A stretch of 64,000 nt of DNA from Aplidium turbinatum (GCA_918807975.1 OU964918.1:23978477-24042476), one strand, 5' to 3'; positions 14,061 to 26,405 are shown, counted from the first letter of the stretch. The notes: generated from the letters alone by a model not told the origin. Translations and numbers: made by a program.

Positions 14061-17030
14061 TGAAAAATAATTTTTTTTTGCGAAACTGTCTAATTCTTTT
14101 TGTTTGAAACTAACGTCATTAAAAATTGTCTAAGAAAGTTTTTTTACGTACTAAAAGTGAAAATTATTGAAAAAAAATTGTCTTTTCAAAAAATTTTTCT
14201 AAGACATTTCATAGAGTGAAAAATAATTTTTTTTTTGCGAAACTATCCAATTCTTTTTGTTTGAAACTTACGTCATTAAAAATTGTCTAAGAAAGTTTTT
14301 TTACGTACTAAAAGTGAAAATTATTGAAAAAAATTTTCTTTTTAAAACAAATTTTCAAAATATTTTCTAAGACATTTCATACAGTGAAAAATATTTTTTT
14401 TTTGCGAAACTATCCAATTCTTTTTGTTTGAAACTAACGTCATTAAAAATTGTCTAAGAAAGTTTTTTTACGTACTAAAAGTGAAAATTATTGAAAAAAA
14501 ATTGTCTTTTCAAAAAAATTGTTCTAAGACATTTCATACAGTGAAAAATAATTTTTTTTTGCGAAACTATGCAATTCCTTTTGTTTGAAACTAACGTCAT
14601 TAAAAATTGTCTAAGAAAGTTTTTTTACGAACTGAAAGTGAAAATTATTGAAAAAAAATTGTCTTTTCAAAAAAATTTTTCTAAGACATTTCATACAGTG
14701 AAAAATAATTTTTTTTTGCGAAACTGTCTAATTCTTTTTGTTTGAAACTAACGTCATTAAAAAGTGTCCAAGAAAGTTATTTTACGTACTAAAAGTGAAA
14801 ATTATTGAAAAAAAATTGTCTTTTCAAAAAAAACTTTCTAAGACATTTCATACAGTGAAAAATAATTTTTTTTTGCGAAACTGTCTAATTCTTTTTGTTT
14901 GAAACTAACGTCATTAAAAATTGTCTATGAAAGTTTTTTTACGTACTAAAAGTGAAAATTATTGAAAAAAAATTGTCTTTTCAAAAAAATTTTTCTAAGA
15001 CATTTCATACAGTGAAAAATAATTTTTTTTTGCGAAACTGTCTAATTTCTTTTGTTTGAAACTAACGTCATTTAAACTTGTCTAAGAAAGTTTTTTTACG
15101 TACTAAAAGTGAAAATTATTGAAAAAAAATTTTTCTAAGACATCTCATACAGTGAAAAATAATTTTTTTTTGCGAAACTGTCTAATTCTTTTTGTTTGAA
15201 ACTAACGTCATTAAAAATTGTCTAAGAAAGTTTTTTTACGTACTAAAAGTGAAAATTATTGAAAAAAAATTGTCTTTTCAAAAAATTTTTCTAAGACATT
15301 TCATACAGTGAAAAATAATTTTTTTTTTGCAAAACTATCCAATTCTTTTTGTTTGAAACTTACGTCATTAAAAATTGTCTAAGAAAGTTTTTTTACGTAC
15401 TAAAAGTGAAAATTATTGAAAAAAATTTTCTTTTTAAAACAAATTTTCAAAATATTTTCTAAGACATTTCATACAGTGAAAAATATTTTTTTTTTGCGAA
15501 ACTATCCAATTCTTTTGTTTGAAACTAACGTCATTAAAAATTGTCTAAGAAAGTTTTTTTACGTACTAAAAGTGAAAATTATTGAAAAAAAATTGTCTTT
15601 TCAAAAAAATTTTTCTAAGACATTTCATACAGTGAAAAATAATTTTTTTTTGCGAAACTATCCAATTCCTTTTGTTTGAAACTAACGTCATTAAAAATTG
15701 TCTAAGAAAGTTTTTTTACGAACTGAAAGTGAAAATTATTGAAAAAAATTGTCTTTTCAAAAAAAATTTTCAAAAATTTTTCTAAGACATTTCATACAGT
15801 GAAAAATAATTTTTTTTGCGAAACTGTCTAATTCTTTTTGTTTGAAACTAACGTCATTAAAAATTGTGTAAGAAAGTTTTTTTACGTACTAAAAGTAAAA
15901 ATTATTGAAAAAAAATTGTCTTTTCAAAAAAATTTTTCCAAGACATTTCATACAGTGAAAAATAATTTTTTTTTTCGAAACTGTCTAATTCTTTTTGTTT
16001 GAAACTAACGTCATTAAAAATTGTCTAAGAAAGTTTTTTTACGTACTAAAAGTAAAAATTATTGAAAAAAAATTGTCTTTTCAAAAAAATTGTTCTAAGA
16101 CATTTCATACAGTGAAAAATAATTTTTTTTTGCGAAACTGTCTAATTCTTTTTGTTTGAAACTAACGTCATTAAAAATTGTCTAAGAAAGTTTTTTTACG
16201 TACTAAAAGTGAAAATTATTGAAAAAAAATTGTCTTTTCAAAAAATTTTTCTAAGACATTTCATACAGTGAAAAATAATTTTTTTTTTGCAAAACTATCC
16301 AATTCTTTTTGTTTGAAACTTACGTCATTAAAAATTGTCTAAGAAAGTTTTTTGACGTACTAAAAGTGAAAATTATTGAAAAAAATTTTCTTTTTAAAAC
16401 AAATTTTCAAAATATTTTCTAAGACATTTCATACAGTGAAAAATATTTTTTTTTTGCGAAACTATCCAATTCTTTTTGTTTAAAACTAACGTCATTAAAA
16501 ATTGTCTAAGAAAGTTTTTTTACGTACTAAAAGTGAAAATTATTGAAAAAAAATTGTCTTTTCAAAAAAATTTTTCTAAGACATTTCATACAGTGAAAAA
16601 TAATTTTTTTTTGCGAAACTATCCAATTCCTTTTGTTTGAAACTAACGTCATTAAAAATTGTCTAGAAAAGTTTTTTTACGAACTGAAAGTGAAAATTAT
16701 TGAAAAAAAATTGTCTTTTCAAAAAAATTTTTCTAAGACATTTCATACAGTGAAAAATATTTTTTTTTTGCGAAACTGTCTAATTCTTTTTGTTTGAAAC
16801 TAACGTCATTAAAAAGTGTCTAAGAAAGTTTTTTTACGTACTAAAAGTGAAAATTATTGAAAAAAAATTGTCTTTTCAAAAAAAACTTTCTAAGACATTT
16901 CATACAGTGAAAAATAATTTTTTTTTGCGAAACTGTCTAATTCTTTTTGTTTGAAACTAACGTCATTAAAAATTGTCTAAGAAAGTTTTTTTACGTACTA
17001 AAAGTAAAAATTATTGAAAAAAAATTGTCT
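14061..17030 (+). repeat. 3.6-kb higher-order repeat, copy 3 (partial)
   Basis: Matches 10.45-13.39 kb at an offset of 3,642 bp (CATAGAG at 10568 and 14210). At about 17040 it switches abruptly to the variants of the first 2.8 kb of the window (AAACTTGTC, 140-bp monomer, GCCTAATTC, GCGGATCTG at 17541). The right part is also the start of the 5,070-bp duplication. Confidence 0.7.
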
Positions 17031-20000
17031 TTTCAAAAAAATTTTTCTAAGACATTTCATACAGTGAAAAATAATTTTTTTTTGCGAAACTGTCTAATTT
17101 TTTTTGTTTGAAACTAACGTCATTAAAACTTGTCTAAGAAAGTTTTTTTACGCACTAAAAGTGAAAATTATTGAAAAAAGATTTTTCTAAGACATTTCAT
17201 ACAGTGAAAAATAATTTTTTTTTGCGAAACTATCCAATTCCTTTTGTTTGAAACTAACGTCATTAAAACTTGTCTAAGAAAGTTTTTTTACGTACTAAAA
17301 GTGAAAATTATTGAAAAAAAATTGTCTTTTCAAAAAAAATTTTTCTAAGACATTTCATACAGTGAAAAATAATTTTTTTTTGCGAAACTGCCTAATTCTT
17401 TTTGTTTGAAACTAAAGTCATTAAAGCTTGTCTAAGAAAGTTTTTTTACGTACTAAAAGTGAAAATTATTGAAAACAAATTGTCTTTTCAAAAAAATTTT
17501 TCTAAGACATTTCATACAGTGAAAAATAATTTTTTTTTGCGGATCTGTCTAATTCTTTTTGTTTGAAACTAACGTCATTAAAAAGTGTCTAAGAAAGTTT
17601 TTTTACGTACTAAAAGTGAAAATTATTGAAAAAAATTGTCTTTTCAAAAAAAACTTTCTAAAACATTCCATACAGTGAAAAATATTTTTTTTTTGCGAAA
17701 CTATCCAATTCTTTTTGTTTGAAACTAAGGTCATTAAAAATTGTCTAAGAAAGTTTTTTTACGTACTAAAAGTGAAAATTATTGAAAAAAAATTGTCTTT
17801 TCAAAAAAATTTTTCTAAGACATTTCATACAATAAAAAATAATTTTTTTTGCGAAACTGTCTAATTCTTTTTGTTTAAAACTAACGTCATTAAAAATTGT
17901 CTAAGAAAGTTTTTTTACGTACTAAAAGTGAAAATTATTGAAAAAAAATTGTTTTTTCAAAAAGAATTTTCAAAAACTTTTCTAAGGCATTTCATACAGT
18001 GAAAAATAATTTTTTTTGGCGAAAAATAATTTTTTTTTGCGAAACTGTCTAATTCTTTTTGTTTGAAACTAACGTCATTAAAACTTGTCTAAGAAAGTTT
18101 TTTTACGTACTAAAAGTGAAAATTATTGAAAAAAAATTTTTCTAAGACATTTCATACAGTGAAAAATAATTTTTTTTTGCGAAACTATCCAATTCCTTTT
18201 GTTTGAAACTAACGTCATTAAAAATTGTCTAAGAAAGTTTTTTTACGTACTAAAAGTGAAAATTATTGAAAAAAAATTGTCTTTTCAAAAAAAATTTTTC
18301 TAAGACATTTCATACAGTGAAAAATAATTTTTTTTTGCGAAACTGTCTAATTCTTTTTGTTTGAAACTAACGTCATTAAAAAGTGTCTAAGAAAGTTTTT
18401 TTACGTACTAAAAGTGAAAATTATTGAAAAAAAATTGTCTTTTCAAAAAAAATTCTCTAAGACTTTTCATACTGTAAAAAATAATTTTTTTTTGCGAAAC
18501 TATCTAATTCTTTTTGTTTGAAACTAACGTCATTAAAAATTGTCTAAGAAAGTTTTTTTATGTACTAAAAGTGAAAATTATTGAAAAAAAATTGTCTTTT
18601 CAAAAAAAGTTTTTCTAAGACATTTCATACAGTGAAAAATAATTTTTTTTTGCGAAACTGTCTAATTCTTTTTGTTTGAAACTAACGTCATTAAAAAGTG
18701 TCTAAGAAAGTTTTTTTACGTACTAAAAGTGAAAATTATTGAAAAAAAATTGTCTTTTCAAAAAAAATTCTCTAAGACATTTCATACAGTAAAAAATAAT
18801 TTTTTTTTGCGAAACTATCTAATTCTTTTTGTTTGAAACTAACGTCATTAAAAATTGTCTAAGAAAGTTTTTTTACGAACTAAAATTAAAAATTATTGAA
18901 AAAAAATTGTCTTTTCAAAAAATTTTTCTAAGACATTTCATACAGCGAAAAATAATTTTTTTTTGCAAAACTGTCTAATTCTTTTTGTTTGAAACTAACG
19001 TCATTGAAAATTGTCTAAGAAAGTTTTTTTACGTACTAAAAGTGAAAATTATTGAAAAAAAATTGTTTTTTCAAAAAAATTTTTCTAAGCAATTTCATAC
19101 AGTGAAAAATAATTTTTTTTTGCGGAACTGTCTAATTCTTTTTGTTTGAAACTAACGTCAATAAAAATTGTCTAAGAAAGTTTTTTTACGTACTAAAAGT
19201 GAAAATTATTAAAAAAAATTGTCTTTTCAAAAAAACTTTTCAAAAATTTTTCTAAGACATTTCATACAGTGAAAAATAATTTTTTTTTCTCGAAACCATC
19301 CAATTCCTTTTCTTTAAAACTAACGTCATTAAAAATTGTCTAAGAAAGTTTTTTTACGAACTAAAATTGAAAATAATTGAAAAAAAATTGTCTTATCAAA
19401 AAAAATTTTCTAAGACATTTCATACAGCGAAAAATAATTTTTTTTTGCAAAACTGTCTAATTCTTTTTGTTTGAAACTAACTTCATTAAAAATTGTCTAA
19501 GAAAGTTTTTTTACGTACTAAAAGTGAAAATTATTGAAAAAAATTGTCTTTTCAAAAAAAATTTTCAAAAATTTTTCTAAGACATTTCATACAGTGAAAA
19601 ATAATTTTTTTTTGCGAAACTGTCTAATTCTTTTTGTTTGAAACTAACGTCATTAAAAATTGTCTAAGAAAGTTTTTTTACGTACTAAAAGTAAAAATTA
19701 TTGAAAAAAAATTGTCTTTTCAAAAAAATTTTTCCAAGACATTTCATACAGTGAAAAATAATTTTTTTTTGCGAAACTGTCTAATTCTTTTTGTTTGAAA
19801 CTAACGTCATTAAAAATTGTCTAAGAAAGTATTTTTACGTATTAAAAGTAAAAATTATTGAAAAAAAATTGTCTTTTCAAAAAAATTGTTCTAAGACATT
19901 TCATACAGTGAAAAATAATTTTTTTTTGCGAAACTATCCAATTCTTTTTGTTTGAAACTAACGTCATTAAAAATTGTCTAAGAAAGTTTTTTTACGTACT

Positions 20001-20219
20001 AAAAGTGAAAATTATTGAAAAAAAATTGTCTTTTCAAAAAAATTTTTCTAAGACATTTCATACAGTGAAAAATAATTTTTTTTTGCGAAACTATCCAATT
20101 CCTTTTGTTTGAAACTAACGTCATTAAAAATTGTCTAAGAAAGTTTTTTTACGAACTGAAAGTGAAAATTATTGAAAAAAAATTGTCTTTTCAAAAAAAT
20201 TTTTCTAAGACATTTCATA
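15150..20219 (+). repeat. 5,070-bp tandem duplication, copy 1
   Basis: About 32 monomers repeated immediately downstream at exactly 5,070 bp: GCGGATCTG at 17541 and 22611, the local duplication at 18001 and 23071, and the TTTTCTCGAAACC variant ending its T/C run at 19290 and 24360. By eye only a handful of substitutions separate the copies, for example AGTGAAAATT versus AGTAAAAATT (about 15571 versus 20641) and the exchanged CTTTTC positions near 19236 and 24315. Upstream of about 15150 the match breaks. Confidence 0.9.
18001..18040 (+). repeat. Local 20-bp duplication inside a monomer
   Basis: GAAAAATAATTTTTTTTGGC is followed directly by GAAAAATAATTTTTTTTTGC, so the T-run/GC block is present twice in one monomer. 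It is kept in the 5,070-bp copy and so predates that duplication. Confidence 0.9.
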
Positions 20220-23200
20220 CAGTGAAAAATAATTTTTTTTTGCGAAACTGTCTAATTCTTTTTGTTTGAAACTAACGTCATTAAAAATTGTCTAAGAAAG
20301 TTTTTTTACGTACTAAAAGTCAAAATTATTGAAAAAAAATTGTCTTTTCAAAAAATTTTTCTAAGACATTTCATACAGTGAAAAATAATTTTTTTTTTGC
20401 AAAACTATCCAATTCTTTTTGTTTGAAACTTACGTCATTAAAAATTGTCTAAGAAAGTTTTTTTACGTACTAAAAGTGAAAATTATTGAAAAAAATTTTC
20501 TTTTTAAAACAAATTTTCAAAATATTTTCTAAGACATTTCATACAGTGAAAAATATTTTTTTTTTGCGAAACTATCCAATTCTTTTGTTTGAAACTAACG
20601 TCATTAAAAATTGTCTAAGAAAGTTTTTTTACGTACTAAAAGTAAAAATTATTGAAAAAAAATTGTCTTTTCAAAAAAATTTTTCTAAGACATTTCATAC
20701 AGTGAAAAATAATTTTTTTTTGCGAAACTATCCAATTCCTTTTGTTTGAAACTAACGTCATTAAAAATTGTCTAAGAAAGTTTTTTTACGAACTGAAAGT
20801 GAAAATTATTGAAAAAAATTGTCTTTTCAAAAAAAATTTTCAAAAATTTTTCTAAGACATTTCATACAGTGAAAAATAATTTTTTTTGCGAAACTGTCTA
20901 ATTCTTTTTGTTTGAAACTAACGTCATTAAAAATTGTGTAAGAAAGTTTTTTTACGTACTAAAAGTAAAAATTATTGAAAAAAAATTGTCTTTTCAAAAA
21001 AATTTTTCCAAGACATTTCATACAGTGAAAAATAATTTTTTTTTTCGAAACTGTCTAATTCTTTTTGTTTGAAACTAACGTCATTAAAAATTGTCTAAGA
21101 AAGTTTTTTTACGTACTAAAAGTAAAAATTATTGAAAAAAAATTGTCTTTTCAAAAAAATTGTTCTAAGACATTTCATACAGTGAAAAATAATTTTTTTT
21201 TGCGAAACTGTCTAATTCTTTTTGTTTGAAACTAACGTCATTAAAAATTGTCTAAGAAAGTTTTTTTACGTACTAAAAGTGAAAATTATTGAAAAAAAAT
21301 TGTCTTTTCAAAAAATTTTTCTAAGACATTTCATACAGTGAAAAATAATTTTTTTTTTGCAAAACTATCCAATTCTTTTTGTTTGAAACTTACGTCATTA
21401 AAAATTGTCTAAGAAAGTTTTTTGACGTACTAAAAGTGAAAATTATTGAAAAAAATTTTCTTTTTAAAACAAATTTTCAAAATATTTTCTAAGACATTTC
21501 ATACAGTGAAAAATATTTTTTTTTTGCGAAACTATCCAATTCTTTTTGTTTAAAACTAACGTCATTAAAAATTGTCTAAGAAAGTTTTTTTACGTACTAA
21601 AAGTGAAAATTATTGAAAAAAAATTGTCTTTTCAAAAAAATTTTTCTAAGACATTTCATACAGTGAAAAATAATTTTTTTTTGCGAAACTATCCAATTCC
21701 TTTTGTTTGAAACTAACGTCATTAAAAATTGTCTAGAAAAGTTTTTTTACGAACTGAAAGTGAAAATTATTGAAAAAAAATTGTCTTTTCAAAAAAATTT
21801 TTCTAAGACATTTCATACAGTGAAAAATATTTTTTTTTTGCGAAACTGTCTAATTCTTTTTGTTTGAAACTAACGTCATTAAAAAGTGTCTAAGAAAGTT
21901 TTTTTACGTACTAAAAGTGAAAATTATTGAAAAAAAATTGTCTTTTCAAAAAAAACTTTCTAAGACATTTCATACAGTGAAAAATAATTTTTTTTTGCGA
22001 AACTGTCTAATTCTTTTTGTTTGAAACTAACGTCATTAAAAATTGTCTAAGAAAGTTTTTTTACGTACTAAAAGTAAAAATTATTGAAAAAAAATTGTCT
22101 TTTCAAAAAAATTTTTCTAAGACATTTCATACAGTGAAAAATAATTTTTTTTTGCGAAACTGTCTAATTTTTTTTGTTTGAAACTAACGTCATTAAAACT
22201 TGTCTAAGAAAGTTTTTTTACGCACTAAAAGTGAAAATTATTGAAAAAAGATTTTTCTAAGACATTTCATACAGTGAAAAATAATTTTTTTTTGCGAAAC
22301 TATCCAATTCCTTTTGTTTGAAACTAACGTCATTAAAACTTGTCTAAGAAAGTTTTTTTACGTACTAAAAGTGAAAATTATTGAAAAAAAATTGTCTTTT
22401 CAAAAAAAATTTTTCTAAGACATTTCATACAGTGAAAAATAATTTTTTTTTGCGAAACTGCCTAATTCTTTTTGTTTGAAACTAAAGTCATTAAAGCTTG
22501 TCTAAGAAAGTTTTTTTACGTACTAAAAGTGAAAATTATTGAAAACAAATTGTCTTTTCAAAAAAATTTTTCTAAGACATTTCATACAGTGAAAAATAAT
22601 TTTTTTTTGCGGATCTGTCTAATTCTTTTTGTTTGAAACTAACGTCATTAAAAAGTGTCTAAGAAAGTTTTTTTACGTACTAAAAGTGAAAATTATTGAA
22701 AAAAATTGTCTTTTCAAAAAAAACTTTCTAAAACATTCCATACAGTGAAAAATATTTTTTTTTTGCGAAACTATCCAATTCTTTTTGTTTGAAACTAAGG
22801 TCATTAAAAATTGTCTAAGAAAGTTTTTTTACGTACTAAAAGTGAAAATTATTGAAAAAAAATTGTCTTTTCAAAAAAATTTTTCTAAGACATTTCATAC
22901 AATAAAAAATAATTTTTTTTGCGAAACTGTCTAATTCTTTTTGTTTAAAACTAACGTCATTAAAAATTGTCTAAGAAAGTTTTTTTACGTACTAAAAGTG
23001 AAAATTATTGAAAAAAAATTGTTTTTTCAAAAAGAATTTTCAAAAACTTTTCTAAGGCATTTCATACAGTGAAAAATAATTTTTTTTGGCGAAAAATAAT
23101 TTTTTTTTGCGAAACTGTCTAATTCTTTTTGTTTGAAACTAACGTCATTAAAACTTGTCTAAGAAAGTTTTTTTACGTACTAAAAGTGAAAATTATTGAA

Positions 23201-25350
23201 AAAAAATTTTTCTAAGACATTTCATACAGTGAAAAATAATTTTTTTTTGCGAAACTATCCAATTCCTTTTGTTTGAAACTAACGTCATTAAAAATTGTCT
23301 AAGAAAGTTTTTTTACGTACTAAAAGTGAAAATTATTGAAAAAAAATTGTCTTTTCAAAAAAAATTTTTCTAAGACATTTCATACAGTGAAAAATAATTT
23401 TTTTTTGCGAAACTGTCTAATTCTTTTTGTTTGAAACTAACGTCATTAAAAAGTGTCTAAGAAAGTTTTTTTACGTACTAAAAGTGAAAATTATTGAAAA
23501 AAAATTGTCTTTTCAAAAAAAATTCTCTAAGACTTTTCATACTGTAAAAAATAATTTTTTTTTGCGAAACTATCTAATTCTTTTTGTTTGAAACTAACGT
23601 CATTAAAAATTGTCTAAGAAAGTTTTTTTATGTACTAAAAGTGAAAATTATTGAAAAAAAATTGTCTTTTCAAAAAAAGTTTTTCTAAGACATTTCATAC
23701 AGTGAAAAATAATTTTTTTTTGCGAAACTGTCTAATTCTTTTTGTTTGAAACTAACGTCATTAAAAAGTGTCTAAGAAAGTTTTTTTACGTACTAAAAGT
23801 GAAAATTATTGAAAAAAAATTGTCTTTTCAAAAAAAATTCTCTAAGACATTTCATACAGTAAAAAATAATTTTTTTTTGCGAAACTATCTAATTCTTTTT
23901 GTTTGAAACTAACGTCATTAAAAATTGTCTAAGAAAGTTTTTTTACGAACTAAAATTAAAAATTATTGAAAAAAAATTGTCTTTTCAAAAAATTTTTCTA
24001 AGACATTTCATACAGCGAAAAATAATTTTTTTTTGCAAAACTGTCTAATTCTTTTTGTTTGAAACTAACGTCATTGAAAATTGTCTAAGAAAGTTTTTTT
24101 ACGTACTAAAAGTGAAAATTATTGAAAAAAAATTGTTTTTTCAAAAAAATTTTTCTAAGCAATTTCATACAGTGAAAAATAATTTTTTTTTGCGGAACTG
24201 TCTAATTCTTTTTGTTTGAAACTAACGTCAATAAAAATTGTCTAAGAAAGTTTTTTTACGTACTAAAAGTGAAAATTATTAAAAAAAATTGTCTTTTCAA
24301 AAAAAATTTTCAAAAACTTTTCTAAGACATTTCATACAGTGAAAAATAATTTTTTTTTCTCGAAACCATCCAATTCCTTTTCTTTAAAACTAACGTCATT
24401 AAAAATTGTCTAAGAAAGTTTTTTTACGAACTAAAATTGAAAATAATTGAAAAAAAATTGTCTTATCAAAAAAAATTTTCTAAGACATTTCATACAGCGA
24501 AAAATAATTTTTTTTTGCAAAACTGTCTAATTCTTTTTGTTTGAAACTAACTTCATTAAAAATTGTCTAAGAAAGTTTTTTTACGTACTAAAAGTGAAAA
24601 TTATTGAAAAAAATTGTCTTTTCAAAAAAAATTTTCAAAAATTTTTCTAAGACATTTCATACAGTGAAAAATAATTTTTTTTTGCGAAACTGTCTAATTC
24701 TTTTTGTTTGAAACTAACGTCATTAAAAATTGTCTAAGAAAGTTTTTTTACGTACTAAAAGTAAAAATTATTGAAAAAAAATTGTCTTTTCAAAAAAATT
24801 TTTCCAAGACATTTCATACAGTGAAAAATAATTTTTTTTTGCGAAACTGTCTAATTCTTTTTGTTTGAAACTAACGTCATTAAAAATTGTCTAAGAAAGT
24901 ATTTTTACGTATTAAAAGTAAAAATTATTGAAAAAAAATTGTCTTTTCAAAAAAATTGTTCTAAGACATTTCATACAGTGAAAAATAATTTTTTTTTGCG
25001 AAACTATCCAATTCTTTTTGTTTGAAACTAACGTCATTAAAAATTGTCTAAGAAAGTTTTTTTACGTACTAAAAGTGAAAATTATTGAAAAAAAATTGTC
25101 TTTTCAAAAAAATTTTTCTAAGACATTTCATACAGTGAAAAATAATTTTTTTTTGCGAAACTATCCAATTCCTTTTGTTTGAAACTAACGTCATTAAAAA
25201 TTGTCTAAGAAAGTTTTGTTACGAACTGAAAGTGAAAATTATTGAAAAAAAATTGTCTTTTCAAAAAAATTTTTCTAAGACATTTCATACAGTGAAAAAT
25301 AATTTTTTTTTGCGAAACTGTCTAATTCTTTTTGTTTGAAACTAACGTCA
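20220..25350 (+). repeat. 5,070-bp tandem duplication, copy 2
   Basis: Second copy of 15150-20219, running to within about 100 bp of the first 95-bp-repeat island. Private changes include AGTCAAAATTATT near 20320 and GTTTTGTTACG near 25215. Near-identity over 5 kb implies a very recent duplication or ongoing conversion. A false assembly duplication cannot be excluded, but the private substitutions argue against a pure copy error. Confidence 0.9.
23071..23110 (+). repeat. Local 20-bp duplication inside a monomer, second copy
   Basis: Same event as at 18001, carried along by the 5,070-bp duplication. Confidence 0.9.
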
Positions 25351-25445
25351 TTAAAAAGTGTCTAAGAAAGTTTTTTTACGTACTAAAAGTGAAAATTATT
25401 GAAAAAAAATTGTCTTTTCAAAAAAAAATTTCTAAGACATTTCAT

Positions 25446-26119
25446 ACAGTGTAAAATGATTTTTTTGTTCATTATTAATAGGGTGCCAGTCATGTGGAAA
25501 CCACTGAAAAATTTTCCTGAGACATTTCATTGCAAATTGCACACATTAAAGTTTTTTTTTATGTTCATTAATAATGGCAGCCAGTCATGTGGAAACCACT
25601 GAAAAATTTTCCTGAGACATTTCATTGCAAAGTGCACACGTTAAAGTTTTTTTTTATTTTGATTAATCATGGCAGCCAGTCATGTGGAAACCACTGAAAA
25701 ATTTTCCTGAGACATTTCATTGCAAATTGCACACATTAAAGTTTTTTTTTATTTTCATTAATAATGGCAGCCAGTCATGTGGAAACCACTGAAAAATTTT
25801 CCTGAGACATTTCATTGCAAATTGCACACATTAAAGTTTTTTTTTATGTTCATTAATAATGGCAGCCAGTCATGTGGAAACCACTGAAAAATTTTCCTGA
25901 GACATTTCATTGCAAATTGCACACATTAAAGTTTTTTTTTATTTTCATTAATAATGGCAGCCAGTCATGTGGAAACCACTGAAAAATTTTCCGGAGACAT
26001 TTCATTGCAAATTGCACACATTAAAGTTTTTTTTTTTGTTCATTAATAATGGCAGCCAGTCATGTGGATCCCACTGAAAAATTTCCCTGAGACATTTCAT
26101 TGCAAATTGCACACATTGA
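25446..26119 (+). repeat. 95-bp tandem repeat array A (7 units)
   Basis: CATGTGG landmarks lie at 25491, 25586, 25681, 25776, 25871, 25966 and 26061, exactly 95 bp apart. The unit reads: TTCATTAATAATGGCAGCC, AGTCATGTGGAAACCACTG, AAAAATTTTCCTGAGACATT, TCATTGCAAATTGCACACAT, TAAAG and a T-run. The first unit is an edge variant (ATTATTAATAGGGTGCC) and the last has GTGGATCCCACTG. ATGTT and ATTTT versions tend to alternate, suggesting a 190-bp dimer. It is richer in G+C than the surrounding array. I do not recognise the family. Confidence 0.96.
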
Positions 26120-26405
26120 ACAAGAATTTTTTTCAAAATTTTTCAAAGTTTTTTTCATACTGCAAAAGTTTATTTTTATGTTCAGTTATATTGTTTTATC
26201 ATTCCAAAACATGTTAGCACCGCTAAATCTACAGTAGAACTTGCATAACGTCACCCCAGGGGAAACAAAAAAAGTGACGACTTACACGAACTGACGACTT
26301 ACACGAAAATTTTTCAAAGTTTCTTTCATAATGCAAAAGTTTATTTTTATGTTCAGTAATATTGTTTTTTCATTCCAAAACATGTTAGCACCGCTAAAAC
26401 TTGGT
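26120..26405 (+). repeat. Imperfect 181-bp duplication flanking a transposon-like end
   Basis: A ~90-bp block (TTTTTCAAAG, CATACTGCAAAAGTTTATTT, TTATGTTCAG, CATTCCAAAACATGTTAGCA, CCGCTAAA) occurs at about 26141-26228 and again at about 26311-26403. ATGTTAGCAC is at 26211 and 26392, offset 181 bp. The copies differ at several bases. The transposon-like segment lies between them. Confidence 0.85.
26230..26309 (+). mobile_element. pogo/Tigger-like transposon end (remnant)
   Basis: The segment begins TACAGTAGAACTTGCATAAC and continues GTCACCCCAGGGGAAAC. It then has two 16-bp direct repeats of TGACGACTTACACGAA at 26275 and 26292 and ends in ACGAAAAT. A TA dinucleotide followed by CAGTAGAAC, then stacked CG-containing repeats, is the style of pogo/Tigger (Tc1-mariner superfamily) termini, which duplicate a TA target. 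CGTCAC (26249) and GTGACG (26274) form a 6-bp inverted repeat, and CCCCAGGGG is a palindrome. No matching second terminus or transposase was seen, so at most this is one end. Family assignment is from memory of such termini. Confidence 0.45.

Larger units (their letters stand above)
1..25445 (+). repeat. 157-bp satellite array, left arm
   Basis: Uninterrupted head-to-tail tandem array. Successive ACGTAC landmarks lie at 12, 169, 326, 483, 640 and 797, spacing exactly 157 bp. The same order of blocks recurs throughout: ACGTAC, AGTGAAAATTATTG, TTGTCTTTTC, TCTAAGACATTTCATACAGTG, a T-run, GCGAAACT, TTTGAAACTAACGTCATT, then GTCTAAGAAAG. All copies have the same orientation. Length variants are short (140 bp, e.g. 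955-1094, lacking the TTGTCTTTTC segment) or longer by about 10 bp (those with an extra ATTTTCAAAA). No gene, RNA gene or foreign insertion was seen here. The array starts before base 1, so its left end is unknown. A centromeric or heterochromatic role is inference from form only. Confidence 0.97.

Noticed and set aside
25399-25602. 67-codon open frame across the satellite/95-bp repeat boundary
   Set aside because: It is an accidental frame running through the junction and the first two 95-bp units. It repeats its own sequence in step with the 95-bp period and has no recognisable feature.
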